13,150 nucleotides of DNA from Synechococcales cyanobacterium PMM_0073 (GTDB taxonomy: Bacteria; Cyanobacteriota; Cyanobacteriia; Elainellales; Elainellaceae), in NCBI GenBank assembly GCA_949127695.1, contig CASBQH010000414.1, positions 1 through 13,150 of the forward strand, given 5' to 3'. The translations under genes were made by a program, and so were the position numbers. Position 1 is the first letter of the stretch; the number at the start of each line of letters is the position of its first letter. Of the stretch, positions 7,294-13,150 are shown one piece after another. The notes below the pieces were generated by a model. The model saw only the letters and a list, made by a program, of their open reading frames with translations. It did not search any database and was not told where the DNA came from.

Positions 7294-8148
7294 ATGGCAA
7301 CGAAGCAAACCGAAACCGAACGTCAGCGCCGTAGCCCAGACTGGGCGCAGCCGCAGAACCTGAAACGACAGCCAATCGGCACTCAGCCTAGCGGCTTTAG
7401 CCCGCTCAAAATCCTGGCGCTGCTCACAACGGGCGGACTGCTCAGCTTGGGACTGCTGATTCTACTGGGCATCTGGCGCAGCAGCGGCGATGTTTTGAAT
7501 CGGCTGCGGGCGGGGCTGACGGTGAGCGAACCGCCTGCTCAAGTCGATCTGCGGTCGCTGGTGGTGCAGCAGGTGCGGGGCGCGAGCGAGCTGACCACGG
7601 CAGTTTACAGCATGGAGTCGGTGGTGCCCGCCAGCCGAGAGCGGACGCTGGGCAACTATGTAATTGGCAAAACCACGCTGCTCTATATTGCCCATGGCGA
7701 AGTGCGAGCCGGAGTAGATTTGGCGGCAATGCAGCCCGCTGACGTGCAGCTCATGGGCGACTCAATCACAGTGCGATTGCCGCCACCGCAGATTTTGGAT
7801 AGCAAAATTGACGTGAATCGCTCTCAGGTCTATGACTACGACCGAGGCTTTATGGGGCTGGGCCCCGATGTCGCGCCTGAGCTACAGGAGCTGGCTCAGC
7901 GCGAGACGCTCTCAAAGGTGGTGGAAGCTGCCTGCACAGAAGGGATCTTACAAACGGCTAACGAACGAGCAAAGCTAGCGGTGACTCAGCTCCTGGCTAC
8001 AGCAGGCCATGCTCAGCTCTCAGTTGAAATCCAGCCGCCTGCCCCAGATGCCTGCCAGGTGGCCGAGGCTCTGCCTGCAAACCTGCCGCCAGCAGGAGCG
8101 CCAGCACAGATATCGCCCACCGTGACGCCAGCACCAGCGCTGCCTTAG
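7294..8148 (+). CDS. DUF4230 domain, membrane-anchored protein
   Basis: From the ATG at 7294 this is a 284-aa protein. It has a polar, basic N-terminus, one hydrophobic anchor (about residues 38-61), a DUF4230 region (about 82-255) and a Pro/Ala-rich tail. DUF4230 features include the opening VVQQVRGASELTTAVYSME, the VRLPPPQILDSKID strand and the VVEAACTEGILQTANERAK helix. The topology suggests most of the protein lies outside the cytoplasm. The function of the family is not established. An upstream TTG at 7246 would add 16 unlikely residues, so 7294 is preferred. A TATAAAT at 7276-7282 lies so close to the ATG that a promoter there would give an almost leaderless mRNA. The gene ends 10 bases from the convergent RNase H gene. 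Confidence 0.85.
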   Translation: MATKQTETERQRRSPDWAQPQNLKRQPIGTQPSGFSPLKILALLTTGGLLSLGLLILLGIWRSSGDVLNRLRAGLTVSEPPAQVDLRSLVVQQVRGASELTTAVYSMESVVPASRERTLGNYVIGKTTLLYIAHGEVRAGVDLAAMQPADVQLMGDSITVRLPPPQILDSKIDVNRSQVYDYDRGFMGLGPDVAPELQELAQRETLSKVVEAACTEGILQTANERAKLAVTQLLATAGHAQLSVEIQPPAPDACQVAEALPANLPPAGAPAQISPTVTPAPALP

Positions 8149-8150
8149 CG

Positions 8151-8176
8151 AACCCGCTCTAGTCAACCCGCTCTAG
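8151..8176. repeat. 12-bp direct repeat with 14-bp period at convergent gene ends
   Basis: AACCCGCTCTAG occurs at 8151-8162 and 8165-8176, separated by TC. The copies cover the 3' end of the RNase H gene, and the proximal copy supplies part of its TAG stop at 8159-8161. Confidence 0.8.
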
Positions 8177-9079
8177 CTGCCACAGGATCTGATTACCCTC
8201 GCGCCGCACTCGTGAGATCACCCAGTTACGCCAGACCCAGTGATCGCCTCGACTGGTGACGGCGCTGGCATTCACATCCATCAAGTCTGCCAGCTCGGAG
8301 CTGGTGATTAAATAGCCCTGACGCGCCAGCTCGTCCGCCATATGCAGGCTGTCCAGCACATTCCGCAGCTGCGCCACCTTGGCCTCACGCGGTAGCTCAA
8401 CGCCATCAGGCACCATTACATCGACGATATTCGAGCGATCATCCACGTCAGCTGCATCCCCAGGTTTGTAAATGGATTGTAACGTTTCTGGCTCAGCTTC
8501 AAGTCGGGCTGGGGGCGCATCTTCTTTAGGCTGATCTTTAGGCTGATCTTTGGGCTGAGTATCAGGTGGCGCAATATTAACCTGACGCAGTTTTGGGATA
8601 TGCCCTAATGAGAAGGCGCGGGCAATTTCGTCACAGCGGTCGTTGCCGCGATCGCCGGAATGCCCCTTAACGTAGCGCCATTCTAGCGGAGCCTGCTGGA
8701 CGACTTGCAGCTGCAAGCTATCCAGCTCTCGCCACAGATCCTGGTTCAGCACAGGCTTACCCGCTGATGTCTTCCAGCCCTTTTTTTTCCAGCCGGTCAG
8801 CCATTTGGTAATGCCGTTTTTGACATATTCACTGTCGGTGTAGAGGGCGACTGGCTCAGTGCGTCCAGAGCTTGCGAGGTATTGTAATGCCTCAATGGCG
8901 GCCTGCATTTCCATCCGGTTGTTGGTGGTTTGCGCCGCGCTGCCGCCCAGCTCTTGTGCCGAGCCGTCAGTGAAGTAAATCACGGTGCCCCAGCCGCCGG
9001 GGCCAGGATTGCCAGAGCAAGCTCCGTCTGTGTAGAGGCTTTGGATTGGTTTGGAGCTTGTTGGGTTTGAAACAGCCAT
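8159..9079 (-). CDS. rnhA: Ribonuclease HI with C-terminal extra domain
   Basis: RNase HI cleaves the RNA strand of RNA-DNA hybrids, removing R-loops and primers. Residues about 11-155 form the full catalytic domain: YTDGACSGNPGPGGWG (D18), NRMEMQAAIEAL (E57), YTDSEYV (D82), VKGHSGDRGND (H140) and CDEIAR (D150). The basic handle (TGWKKKGWKTS) is present. At 306 aa it is about twice the usual length. A Pro/Lys linker with QPKD repeats (about 175-186) leads to a C-terminal region (about 228-304). There ITSSELADLMDVNASAVTSR, followed by a Trp-rich end, resembles a helix-turn-helix or winged-helix fold. The ATG at 9079 gives a family-like short leader and has no Shine-Dalgarno. The enzyme call is firm; the DNA-binding fold is inference. 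Confidence 0.95.
   Translation of the reverse strand: MAVSNPTSSKPIQSLYTDGACSGNPGPGGWGTVIYFTDGSAQELGGSAAQTTNNRMEMQAAIEALQYLASSGRTEPVALYTDSEYVKNGITKWLTGWKKKGWKTSAGKPVLNQDLWRELDSLQLQVVQQAPLEWRYVKGHSGDRGNDRCDEIARAFSLGHIPKLRQVNIAPPDTQPKDQPKDQPKEDAPPARLEAEPETLQSIYKPGDAADVDDRSNIVDVMVPDGVELPREAKVAQLRNVLDSLHMADELARQGYLITSSELADLMDVNASAVTSRGDHWVWRNWVISRVRREGNQILWQLERVD
8524..8559. repeat. 12-bp tandem repeat in RNase H linker
   Basis: CTTTAGGCTGAT occurs twice exactly (8524-8535, 8536-8547), followed by one diverged copy (8548-8559). The coding strand gives the QPKD repeats that join the catalytic and C-terminal domains. Confidence 0.8.
8648..8655. other. HIP1 octamer GCGATCGC
   Basis: This is a single copy of the highly iterated palindrome that is common in many cyanobacterial genomes, located inside the RNase H gene near the HSGDRGND codons. 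No second copy was noticed in the window. Confidence 0.7.
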
Positions 9080-9162
9080 GCAGCAAAAAATCAGCGAAAC
9101 GGATTCAAGTATAAAGCCAAAGCCTGATACTAATGATCTGGCCGCATAGCTTATAGATTTGC

Positions 9163-9168
9163 TATACT
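9163..9168 (+). promoter_or_regulatory. -10 box of the ssrA promoter
   Basis: TATACT lies 16 bases before the mature 5' end of the tmRNA. It matches the sigma-70 consensus TATAAT at five of six positions and would start transcription near 9175. No convincing -35 box is seen at the usual spacing. Confidence 0.55.
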
Positions 9169-9183
9169 AACCAGCAGTAGCTT

Positions 9184-9561
9184 GGGGCTGTAACGGTTTC
9201 GACGTTTTAGCGAACGCTGCTTTGTGATTCAGGTCGAGAGTGAGTCTCCTCTCGGAAATCAAAGGCTCAAAATGAGTACATGCGAACAACATCGTACCCT
9301 TTGCTCGTAAGGCTGTAACCGCCTAAAACCCCTCAAAGGTTCGAGCGTCTATGGTTCGACTCCGTTAAGGATCATAGACAAACCCCCAACGGATGCTCTA
9401 GCTGATCTTCTCTGGTTGGTCGCTAGCTAAGCTTTAATTGGAGAATCCCACCGTCCGGGATAATGGGCGGTTCCCGCTTCGAGGGTTAGAGAAGCTAAAC
9501 CTGTGAATGAGCTAAGTACTAATAACTAGGGCGGACACGGGTTCGACTCCCGTCAGCTCCA
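9184..9561 (+). ncRNA. ssrA: Transfer-messenger RNA
   Basis: tmRNA rescues stalled ribosomes and tags incomplete proteins for proteolysis. The 5' end GGGGCTG (9184-9190) pairs with CAGCTCC (9554-9560), with one G-U pair, to form the acceptor stem. The discriminator base is A at 9561. CCA is not encoded and must be added. The tRNA-like T arm (GGGTTCGACTCCC) is just upstream. The tag frame runs 9282-9326 and reads ANNIVPFARKAVTA followed by TAA, a cyanobacterial-type tag with an unusual last step (-VTA in place of -VAA or similar). The gene is one-piece, about 378 nt. A T6 run at 9563-9568 directly follows the acceptor stem and may help termination. Confidence 0.97.
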
Positions 9562-9588
9562 CTTTTTTCAGAGCGAATCGAAAACAAG

Positions 9589-9626
9589 CAAAGCGGCAGG
9601 ATTGATTGATCAATCCTGCCGCTTTG
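9589..9626. terminator. Perfect 18-bp hairpin, likely bidirectional terminator
   Basis: Arms 9589-9606 and 9609-9626 are perfectly complementary around a two-base centre, so the real loop is about four bases or more. The GC-rich core is AGCGGCAGG / CCTGCCGCT. It sits between convergent ssrA and the holin-like gene. T-rich stretches lie on both outer sides but are interrupted. Confidence 0.75.
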
Positions 9627-9677
9627 TCATCTATATATTTTCAGAGCGCAATCTGCCGACTTTACCAGCACTCTTGC

Positions 9678-10061
9678 TCAATTCGGCGCTTTTTCAGAGC
9701 TACCCAGCATCCCAAATCCTTTCTCGGCGAAGTATTTGTTGAGCAATGTGCTGACCAGCGAGAGAACGACCGGCCCTAGAATAATCGCAATGATGCCGTT
9801 AGCCGCAAATCCAGGCGCTAAGACCGAAGCGAGCCAGAAGCAAATCCCGTTCACAACAAACGAAAATAGTCCGAGCGTTAAGAAAGTGACGGGCAGCGAC
9901 AGCAGCGATAGAACTGGCTTAATCAGCGCATTGACTAGCCCAATTGCCACGCCTGCGATTAAGGCTGATGGAAAAGAAGTGATGTTAACACCAGGCACAG
10001 CCAGATCTACAATTAGCAGGCTGAGCGCCGTTATCAGTATAGTCAGAAAATATCCAAGCAT
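9678..10061 (-). CDS. Phage holin family (phage_holin_4_2 / DUF360-type) membrane protein
   Basis: This 127-aa protein consists almost entirely of four hydrophobic segments (about residues 3-23, 32-50, 54-76 and 86-108) with short turns and a polar tail. VNALIKPVLSLLSLPVTFLTLGLFSFVVNGICFWLASVLAPGF contains the conserved N-x-K-P and LP-x-T-x-L-T-x-G motifs of the family; only the pattern is relied on here. Proteins of this family are widespread in non-phage chromosomes and their cellular role is unclear; the holin name comes from distant similarity. The ATG at 10061 has a GGAG Shine-Dalgarno about 8 bases upstream. A GATAAT at 10099-10104 (reverse strand) is a possible -10 box. It is divergent from the Pmp3 gene and convergent with ssrA. 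Confidence 0.88.
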   Translation of the reverse strand: MLGYFLTILITALSLLIVDLAVPGVNITSFPSALIAGVAIGLVNALIKPVLSLLSLPVTFLTLGLFSFVVNGICFWLASVLAPGFAANGIIAIILGPVVLSLVSTLLNKYFAEKGFGMLGSSEKAPN

Positions 10062-10234
10062 CGTTTATCTCCAGCTACGAGAGTATTGGTTTTTGAAAAT
10101 TATCTATTACCAGGATCTCTGCAAAATCTCAGATCGTAATCTTCCCTGAGATAGGTTTGCTGATCACTGCATTTTGATTAAAGTGCTTAGTAAGAAATCC
10201 TTACGTCAACCCCATTTTTAAGGCAGGTCGTTAA

Positions 10235-10429
10235 ATGAAAGATATGAAAGTTGCTCGGATTATCCTAGGGGTTGTGCTGCCCCCGGTTGGTGTCTTTCTC
10301 ACGTTCGGATTTGGCACAACGCTAATCATTAATATTTTGCTGACTCTGCTAGGCTGGCTGCCTGGAAGCATCCACGCGCTCTGGGCGATTGTTAAGCACG
10401 AAGAGCAGGCTAAGCAAATTTCTAGCTAG
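10235..10429 (+). CDS. Pmp3/YqaE (UPF0057) small membrane proteolipid
   Basis: This 64-aa protein has the two-helix Pmp3/YqaE plan: ARIILGVVLPPVGVFLTFG (about 7-25) with the conserved LPPVGVF motif, and TTLIINILLTLLGWLPGSIHALWAI (about 28-52) with INILLTLLGWLPG. The family end is a charged tail. Homologues protect membranes during salt, cold or envelope stress in yeast, plants and bacteria. The ATG at 10235 (MKDMKV) or 10244 (MKVARI) could start the protein; a weak GCAGG lies upstream of the first. A strong hairpin follows the gene at 10483-10512. Its neighbours are other small membrane or stress-like proteins. Confidence 0.93.
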   Translation: MKDMKVARIILGVVLPPVGVFLTFGFGTTLIINILLTLLGWLPGSIHALWAIVKHEEQAKQISS

Positions 10430-10482
10430 CTGTCACGTCTGAGTTTATTTTATCGAGCGGCGACTTGATAAAAACACAGGAA

Positions 10483-10512
10483 AGCGGGGTTACTTGGAGA
10501 AGTAACCCCGCT
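10483..10512. terminator. 13-bp perfect hairpin between convergent genes
   Basis: AGCGGGGTTACTT (10483-10495) and AAGTAACCCCGCT (10500-10512) flank a GGAG loop. It lies between the stops of the Pmp3 gene and the coiled-coil gene, so it can serve both. T-runs are weak on either side. Confidence 0.75.
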
Positions 10513-10549
10513 GCTGATCTGATTAATCTGATTAAAACGTTGAAGCATT

Positions 10550-11320
10550 CTAAGCCTTACTCACCGTCTGCCATAGCTCTTTGACGATCTGCTTGATTTT
10601 GGCTTCTTTCTGGGCAATTGTTGCGCCCGCTTTGCTCATCTTGGCTTCTAGCTCAGACTGCTTCTGCTCCGCCCAAACCGTGCCATCTTCGCCCATGTTG
10701 GCTCTGGTTTCAGCATACCAAGTTTTGGCTTTGCCCATATCTTGCTGAAACCCCTGCTTGAACGAGCTGTAGCGTTCGCCGTACCGGGCTGAAGCCTTCT
10801 CATCGAGTCGCTCTACAACAGCTTGCAGCTTGGCCAAATAGGGTTGAACAGCCGCCTGCGTTTTCTCATCTTTGGCAAAAGCGCCAATCTGATTGATCGC
10901 GGCATTCAGCGAATTTACTAGGCTTTGGACAATAGCTGGCTCTGCCTTAGCTGCTTCATTCGTCGGTTCGGCGCTAGTTGATTCAGCATGCAACTCTTCC
11001 AAAATCGACTCAGCAATTTGTTCATCGGTGACATCATCAGCGACATCTTCTGCGATCTCTATGCTCTCAACCTCTACAGTTTCATCGTCAATCTTAACTT
11101 CAACCGGGGCCGCTGGTGCTGTAGATTTAGTTTTCAGATTTTCGACCAGGGTTGACTCTTTAGCAATTGTCTGAATCTCACTGCCGCCTTCTTTTAACTC
11201 GTTCACAGTCTGAGACAGCGCATCTTGGATGATTCTACCGATCCGCTCTAATCTCTGTCCGCCCGCAGTCTTCACTTTGTTGAGGTCGGCAGAAATCTGT
11301 TGTTTCGTTGGGCTATTCAT
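10550..11320 (-). CDS. Hypothetical helical/coiled-coil protein
   Basis: I do not assign a family. From the ATG at 11320 the protein is 256 aa, highly charged, almost free of Cys and without signal or membrane segments. The first about 65 residues are amphipathic helix with polar and Gly-rich turns. A very acidic stretch (about 75-125, many Glu, Asp and Val) follows, and the C-terminal about 100 residues are Lys/Glu/Ala/Gln-rich, consistent with long helices or coiled coil. The composition recalls LEA-like or membrane-surface proteins, but this is only a resemblance. A GAGGAG Shine-Dalgarno at 11327-11332 fits the start at 11320; an upstream in-frame ATG at 11350 would place the Shine-Dalgarno inside the coding region, so it is rejected. 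The gene follows the DUF1232 gene on the same strand, with a terminator-like hairpin between them. Confidence 0.8.
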   Translation of the reverse strand: MNSPTKQQISADLNKVKTAGGQRLERIGRIIQDALSQTVNELKEGGSEIQTIAKESTLVENLKTKSTAPAAPVEVKIDDETVEVESIEIAEDVADDVTDEQIAESILEELHAESTSAEPTNEAAKAEPAIVQSLVNSLNAAINQIGAFAKDEKTQAAVQPYLAKLQAVVERLDEKASARYGERYSSFKQGFQQDMGKAKTWYAETRANMGEDGTVWAEQKQSELEAKMSKAGATIAQKEAKIKQIVKELWQTVSKA

Positions 11321-11348
11321 TTCGTTCTCCTCTATCTTTTCTCTGGAC

Positions 11349-11379
11349 AAAAACTTGTAACCTGGCTCGCTCTTACAAG
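11349..11379 (-). terminator. Hairpin with T5 run between DUF1232 and coiled-coil genes
   Basis: On the reverse strand CTTGTAA and TTACAAG form a 7-bp perfect stem with a 12-base loop, extendable by one G-U and one A-U pair. TTTTTG follows directly. It begins right at the DUF1232 stop codon, so it should end or attenuate that transcript before the coiled-coil gene, whose Shine-Dalgarno lies about 20 bases further on. Confidence 0.6.
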
Positions 11380-11649
11380 CTAGCTCACAGCAACCGTATC
11401 GACTGTGGCAGTCGTGGTTTTGTCGCTGCGGCTGTTGCGACGGTCAACCAAAAACTGCGAAAGCTCGCTGGCCAGCAGCGTTACCACCATGCCGTCATCT
11501 AGCCAACCTAGCACTGGCATAAAATCAGGCGCAAAGTCGATGGGGCTAACGAGATAAAGCAAAGATCCCAGAATTAACGCCCAGCGATATTTAGGATTGC
11601 GAAGATTGTTCCGAACAAAATGCTGAATCAGTTTGAAAATGACTTTCAT
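11380..11649 (-). CDS. DUF1232 (YkvA-like) membrane protein
   Basis: The core YRWALILGSLLYLVSPIDFAPDFMPVLGWLDDGMVV matches the DUF1232 signature, with the SPID-x-x-PD, P-x-x-G-x-x-DD pattern. From the ATG at 11649 the protein is about 89 aa. It has one clear hydrophobic segment (YRWALILGSLLYLVSP), a second moderately hydrophobic one, and a Ser/Thr-rich tail. The function of DUF1232 proteins is unknown; many are small membrane proteins. The frame extends to ATGs at 11682 and 11748, but the added residues look non-conserved and polar. The start MKVIFK, directly followed by the basic RNPKYRW block, fits the family plan best. None of the three has a good Shine-Dalgarno, so the start is uncertain. 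It is divergent from the PlsY-like gene. Confidence 0.85.
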   Translation of the reverse strand: MKVIFKLIQHFVRNNLRNPKYRWALILGSLLYLVSPIDFAPDFMPVLGWLDDGMVVTLLASELSQFLVDRRNSRSDKTTTATVDTVAVS

Positions 11650-11821
11650 GGGGTGCTGCGTTCCGCTGCGTTCTACATTCATATAATCGCAGATTGCTCT
11701 AGAGCTGTCTGGTGTTGAAAACCCCTGGTTTTGATGGGTCAGCCCCATCCTGCTGTTGGAGGATGCGAATCGTTGAGATAGGATTAGTGATATTGTTCAT
11801 GCGCCGTTCACGCCTCAATTC

Positions 11822-13150
11822 ATGACCTTCACACCGTTTTGGGCTGCGCTGCTAATTTGTTTGCTCTGTCCGCTGTTGGGCGGTCTGCCGTTAATTAACT
11901 GGATGGCGCAGATTCTCATCGGCAAAGATCTCAAGCAGCTGGGAACGGGCAATATCAGCGTCTCGGCTGCGTTTTATCATGGCGGTAAGGGCTTGGGAAT
12001 TTTGGCAGTGCTGTCAGAAGCGGCCAAAGGCATTGCGGCTGTTTTGCTGGCGCGCGCTGGCTTGCCCAATCAGCCCGCCTGGGAAATTATTGCGCTGATT
12101 GGCCTGGTGCTGGGGCGCTACGGGTTTGCTAGAGGCGCAGGCACGACCAACGTGGTTTGGGGCTACTGGCTGCATGATCCCGTTACAGCGCTGCTGACTG
12201 CCATCATTGGCGGCATTGGCTTCACGCTGCTGCGCGAGCGGCAGGCTGGCAGACTGGGCGTGCTGGTGCTGCTGCCGCTGCTGACTGCTCTGCGGCATCC
12301 CCAGTCTGGTCAGCTCATTGCCGCAAACGTAATGTTGAGTCTGCTGATAGCCTGGATCTATCACAAAATTCCCGATGATCTCGATCTCTCAGTCCGTGCC
12401 GTTCAGCCTAGCTCTCGTCAAATGTTTAAGTTTTTTCGCAGCGACCGCGCCCTGCGTTCGTTAGATGATCTGCTACCAGCCAGTCAGGTGGGCGGTAAGG
12501 CATCTGCCCTCTCGCAGCTCAAGCGCTGGGGCTATCCGGTGCCCAGCGGCTGGGTGCTGCCGCCCGGTGACGATGCCGCGCCGCTGATTGAGGCACTCAA
12601 TCCTTCTGTGGAGCAGCCGCTGATTGTCAGATCTTCGGCAATTGGCGAAGATTCTGAGACGGCTTCAGCTGCCGGACAATATCTGTCTCTGCTGAATATT
12701 ACCAGTCGCGCCGCCTTGGCCGAGGCAATTTTGCAGGTGCAGGCGTCCTACAGTCAGGCTAATGCGGTGCGCTATCGCCAAGATCGCTCAGAGGCCGCGC
12801 CGGGAATGGCGGTTTTAGTGCAGCCACAGATTCCGGGGCTGTTTTCGGGGGTGGCCTTTAGCCGCGATCCGCTGATGCGTCAGGGCGATGCCGTGGTGAT
12901 TGAAGCCCTGCCCGGTCTGGCGAGTCAGGTGGTGTCGGGACAGGTGACACCAGAGCAGTATCGCGTCTGGATAGAAACGATAGAAACGATAGAAACAGCT
13001 GAGCCAGATCAGCTCGTCTCAGACTGGCCGACTGAAGGGACTGGCAGCCTGCCGCCCAGCTTAATTCAGCAGGTGGCGGGCTTGGCGCGTCAGCTCGAAA
13101 CGCGCCTGCATGGCATTCCGCAGGACATTGAGTGGAGCTATGACGGCTCA
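11822..13150 (+). CDS. PlsY-like acyltransferase fused to PEP/pyruvate-binding domain (3' truncated)
   Basis: The frame is open from the ATG at 11822 to the window end (443 codons visible). Residues about 5-182 form a polytopic membrane module resembling PlsY, the glycerol-3-phosphate acyltransferase that uses acyl phosphate: LIGKDLKQLGTGNIS matches PlsY motif 1, and SEAAKGIAAVLLAR matches the K-G-x-x-A-V helix. The GATN that should follow GTGN is missing. The usual GH-x-FPVF-x-x-F-x-GGKG block reads GRYGFARGAGTTN, so catalysis is doubtful. After a linker, residues about 205-443 form the nucleotide-binding N-terminal domain of PEP synthase / pyruvate phosphate dikinase: VGGKASALSQL (223-233), VPSGWVLP (240-247), VRSSAIGEDS (269-278), and an EALPGLASQVVSGQVTPEQY block. 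The His-phosphocarrier and PEP-binding domains would lie beyond the edge, if present. No Shine-Dalgarno is seen. The fold calls are good; the joint function is unknown. Confidence 0.88.
   Translation, partial: MTFTPFWAALLICLLCPLLGGLPLINWMAQILIGKDLKQLGTGNISVSAAFYHGGKGLGILAVLSEAAKGIAAVLLARAGLPNQPAWEIIALIGLVLGRYGFARGAGTTNVVWGYWLHDPVTALLTAIIGGIGFTLLRERQAGRLGVLVLLPLLTALRHPQSGQLIAANVMLSLLIAWIYHKIPDDLDLSVRAVQPSSRQMFKFFRSDRALRSLDDLLPASQVGGKASALSQLKRWGYPVPSGWVLPPGDDAAPLIEALNPSVEQPLIVRSSAIGEDSETASAAGQYLSLLNITSRAALAEAILQVQASYSQANAVRYRQDRSEAAPGMAVLVQPQIPGLFSGVAFSRDPLMRQGDAVVIEALPGLASQVVSGQVTPEQYRVWIETIETIETAEPDQLVSDWPTEGTGSLPPSLIQQVAGLARQLETRLHGIPQDIEWSYDGS
12971..12997. repeat. 9-bp tandem repeat, three copies
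   Basis: ATAGAAACG occurs twice, followed by ATAGAAACA. It encodes IETIETIET (residues about 384-392) in a surface stretch of the PEP/pyruvate-binding module, and the frame is kept. Confidence 0.8.

Noticed and set aside
9530..9561. tRNA-like 3' half with a GGTTCGA T loop
   Set aside because: It is the tRNA-like domain of the tmRNA; the matching 5' acceptor strand is at 9184.
9678..10061. Holin as a sign of a prophage
   Set aside because: No other phage gene is present, and this family is common in ordinary bacterial chromosomes.
10893..11174. Forward Ser/Ala-rich frame of 93 codons
   Set aside because: It is the complement of the acidic part of the coiled-coil gene, which has a strong Shine-Dalgarno and typical composition.
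12014..12364. Reverse frame of 116 codons
   Set aside because: It lies within the PlsY-like module and has a Gln/Asn-rich sequence typical of antisense reading of Leu/Ala-rich membrane codons.

Overview
The window reads as a chromosomal segment of a cyanobacterium. Two features support this: a clear NdhM (the cyanobacterial/plastid-type NDH-1 subunit M), and a one-piece tmRNA whose tag begins ANNIVPFARK, the usual cyanobacterial form. A cyanobacterial style of zinc-ribbon/PP2C and FHA signalling proteins fits as well. Only one HIP1 octamer (GCGATCGC) was noticed, so the lineage appears HIP1-poor. The species cannot be named from the sequence.

Region 1 (1-6618) is a signalling and proteolysis block. 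A five-copy 12-bp tandem repeat is followed by a forward gene for an FHA domain fused to a PrsW-type intramembrane protease. Convergent with it are three reverse-strand genes: an unrecognised 218-aa protein, a CHAT (caspase-like) protease fused to a C-terminal FHA domain, and a 792-aa zinc-ribbon / kinase-like / PP2C phosphatase / membrane anchor / SH3-like protein. Two different proteases carry phosphothreonine-reading domains and sit beside a phosphatase, which makes this the best candidate for an under-described system. No intact kinase is visible in the window.

Region 2 (6619-9561) is mostly housekeeping: ndhM (reverse), a DUF4230 membrane-anchored protein (forward), RNase HI with an extra C-terminal domain (reverse), and ssrA (forward) with a good -10 box. 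Region 3 (9562-11649) holds small envelope or stress-like genes: a phage_holin_4_2-type membrane protein, a Pmp3/YqaE protein, a coiled-coil protein and a DUF1232 protein, separated by strong hairpins. Region 4 (11822 to the window end) is a truncated forward gene fusing a PlsY-like acyltransferase module to a PEP/pyruvate-binding (PPDK N-terminal) module.

No stretch longer than about 300 bases lacks a gene. The larger gaps are 2179-2378, 4032-4239, 6619-6768, 7144-7293, 9080-9183, 10062-10234, 10430-10549 and 11650-11821. They hold the hairpins and promoter-like motifs listed, with nothing else recognised. No CRISPR array, insertion sequence, tRNA or rRNA was seen. Short in-frame tandem repeats recur in protein linkers across the window.
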